DNA of 64,000 nucleotides. It comes from Apostichopus japonicus (taxonomy: Eukaryota > Echinodermata > Holothuroidea > Aspidochirotida > Stichopodidae). Below are positions 62,445 through 64,000 of the stretch, piece by piece; the first letter of the stretch is position 1, and each line of letters begins with the position of its first letter. Where the stretch lies: positions 14,913,001 through 14,977,000 of the forward strand of contig NC_092561.1 in NCBI RefSeq assembly GCF_037975245.1, in the 5' to 3' direction. The translations under genes and the position numbers were made by a program. The notes below the pieces were generated by a model. That model saw nothing but the letters and a program-made list of their open reading frames with translations. It made no database searches and was not told where the DNA came from.

Positions 62445-63425
62445 CAGACCATTGTACCCACTGTGATCTATCTACTACAGCCTCCGAAGACATCTAGGGT
62501 TCTAGCCAGTCAAAATTAAGCTTCCTTTCAAACCAACCATGGATATCGCTAGTAAGGGAGAAGGGTATTGTTATTGGGTATTTTGAACTATAAGTGACCC
62601 ATTGTTTCACAAGGGAATATCCCAAAGTTACAGTTATATTGTTACACTTGATGAACTTGGCAAGTCCAATGTCATCGAAAAATTGTACCCACAGACCATT
62701 GTACCCACTGTGATCTATCTACTACAGCCTCTGAAGACATCTAGGGTTTAGCCAGTCAAAAATCAAGCTTCCATTCAAACCAACCATGGATATCGTTAGT
62801 AAGGGAGAAGAGTATTGTTATTGGGTATTTTGAACTATAAGTGACACATTGTTTGACAAAGGAATATCCCAAAGTTACAGTTATATTGTTACACTTGATG
62901 AACTTGGCAAGTCCAATGTCAGTAAAAACTTGTACCCACAGACCATTGTACCTACTGTGATCTATCTACTACAGCCTCCGAAGACATCTAGGGTTTAGCC
63001 AGTCAAAAATCAAGCTTCCATTCAATACAACCATGGATATAGTTAGTAAGGGAGAAGGGTATTGTTATGGGGTTTTTGAACTATAAGTGACCCATTGTTT
63101 CACAAGGGAATATCCCAAAGTTACAGTTATATTGTTACACTTGATGAACTTGGCAAGTCCAATGTCATCGAAAAATTGTACCCACAGACCATTGTACCCA
63201 CTGTGATCTATCTACTAAAGCCTCTGAAGACATCTAGGGTTTAGCCAGTCAAAATTAAGTTTCCTTTCAAACCAACCATGGATATCGTAATAGTAAGGGA
63301 GAAGGGTATTGTTATTGGGTATTTTGAACTATAAGTGACACATTGTTTGACAAGGGAATATCCCAAAGTAACAGTTATATATTGTTACACTTGATGAACT
63401 TGGCGAGTCCAATGTCAGTATAAGC
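62445..63425. repeat. 247-bp tandem repeat, four copies
   Basis: The landmark cagaccattgtaccc starts at 62445, 62692, 62939 and 63185 (periods 247, 247, 246). Each unit also carries agacatctagggtt, accatggatat and ttatattgttacacttgatg blocks. Copies differ by scattered substitutions and short indels. Copies two and four share more than neighbours do (tctgaagacatc; cctccg in copies one and three), which suggests duplication as a two-unit block. Confidence 0.9.
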
Positions 63426-64000
63426 TTTGGAAACTTTGCAAGTGGCATGTGATTAATCCCACCGTGAGCATGTACAGTAAGTTCTGGATCGATATCGATA
63501 TATTGATTGATACTGATTTATTTAATTATTTTCTGATTTTGCTTTGCCTATTTTTATTCCTTTTATTACTTTGTGTGTATCTAATATATATAAATGTACA
63601 TCTTAATATTTGACTATAGTCCCGTGTAAGTGCTTTGAAATATTCTTTAATGTAAACCGCTATATACATACATTTTATTATGATTGTTTTTTAATTATCC
63701 AATCTGTGAAAACATCTTGGTGGATTGAGGTTTATTTTGAATAGGCCAAGGATTTGTAGAATCATCCGTTAAACAAACGGTTTGCAAAAATCAGCTTTAC
63801 AACTAAGCTGCAAGTTGTAACCCTGTGGAGAAAACAGCACCCTTCAATTTTTATGTAATTTGAACAAAATGCATGTCGTGGTCATTACTGACATTTTAAA
63901 CACTGGAGTTGTCATCCAAAAAAAAAAAAATCCCCTCAAAAATGAGTGTATTTTTCCCCTTCATTTCTAAATGACTTGTGTTGTATATCATTTTCGTCTA
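63426..64000. other. Retroelement-like 3' tail and anonymous end
   Basis: The stretch gtgtaagtgctttgaaatat...accgctatatacatac (63625-63675) resembles the conserved 3' tail (GCGCTTTGA...GCGCTATAWA) shared by many LINE/SINE pairs. No element body is recognised before it. An A-run and a short T-rich stretch close the window. Confidence 0.4.

Noticed and set aside
62187-62519. 110-codon open frame as a gene
   Set aside because: No domain is seen, it overlaps the tandem array, and similar lengths occur by chance here.

Overview
This window is AT-rich eukaryotic (metazoan) DNA, not prokaryotic. It has split genes with GT-AG introns, LINE and SINE fragments, TIR transposons and hAT-like MITEs, and a very large inducible GTPase (GVIN/VLIG) family gene. 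That gene family and the repeat style fit a marine invertebrate deuterostome; an echinoderm such as a sea cucumber is my best guess. Species cannot be proved from sequence alone. Very little is protein-coding. Most short open frames are shadows of repeats or chance.

The only long intact coding exon is on the minus strand at 24574-19686. It encodes about 1,628 residues of a GVIN/VLIG GTPase, with P-loop, CTRG and DSEG motifs, a coiled coil, and a late CPMCGASC cluster followed by the family's C-terminal region. About 15.4 kb upstream on the same strand, at 40219-39934, is a 95-codon exon that looks like a death-fold (DED-like) domain. Its donor phase (G|gt) joins in frame to the GTPase exon acceptor (ag|AA). 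I therefore infer a two-exon DED-GTPase gene of about 1,724 residues.

The proposed intron is almost filled by two large TIR elements. One, at 24665-30350, is flanked by TA, has palindromic subterminal repeats and carries its own spliced, damaged SAM-domain-like gene. The other, at 31241-39659, has TIRs of about 28 bp, a degenerate THAP-domain reading frame, and two terminal-proximal arrays of the 14-mer GTGATGTCCGAAAC. A third element, CACTG...CAGTG at 8951-13442, sits inside a decayed duplicate of the DED exon. The intact exon at 40.2 kb serves as its empty site and supports a TA target duplication.

Layout: 0-4.2 kb, anonymous sequence. 4.2-7.5 kb, LINE ORF1 and endonuclease remnants with a 138-bp tandem duplication. 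8.4-17 kb, duplication unit A with the decayed DED exon and the CACTG element, which contains a 1.24-kb palindrome. 17-19.7 kb, nothing recognised. 19.7-24.6 kb, GTPase exon. 24.7-30.35 kb, SAM-gene element. 31.2-39.7 kb, THAP element with nested MITEs, a SINE and a 508-bp direct duplication. 39.9-53.2 kb, unit B, which matches unit A piecewise with one local inversion and a large insertion. 53.8-54.1 kb, LINE 3' end. 54.8-55.2 kb, MITE. 56.3-56.6 kb, polypyrimidine tract and perfect hairpin. 62.4-63.4 kb, four-copy 247-bp tandem repeat.

The locus reads as a tandemly duplicated innate-immunity-type GTPase neighbourhood heavily colonised by DNA transposons. One copy appears structurally intact and another is reduced to an exon fossil.
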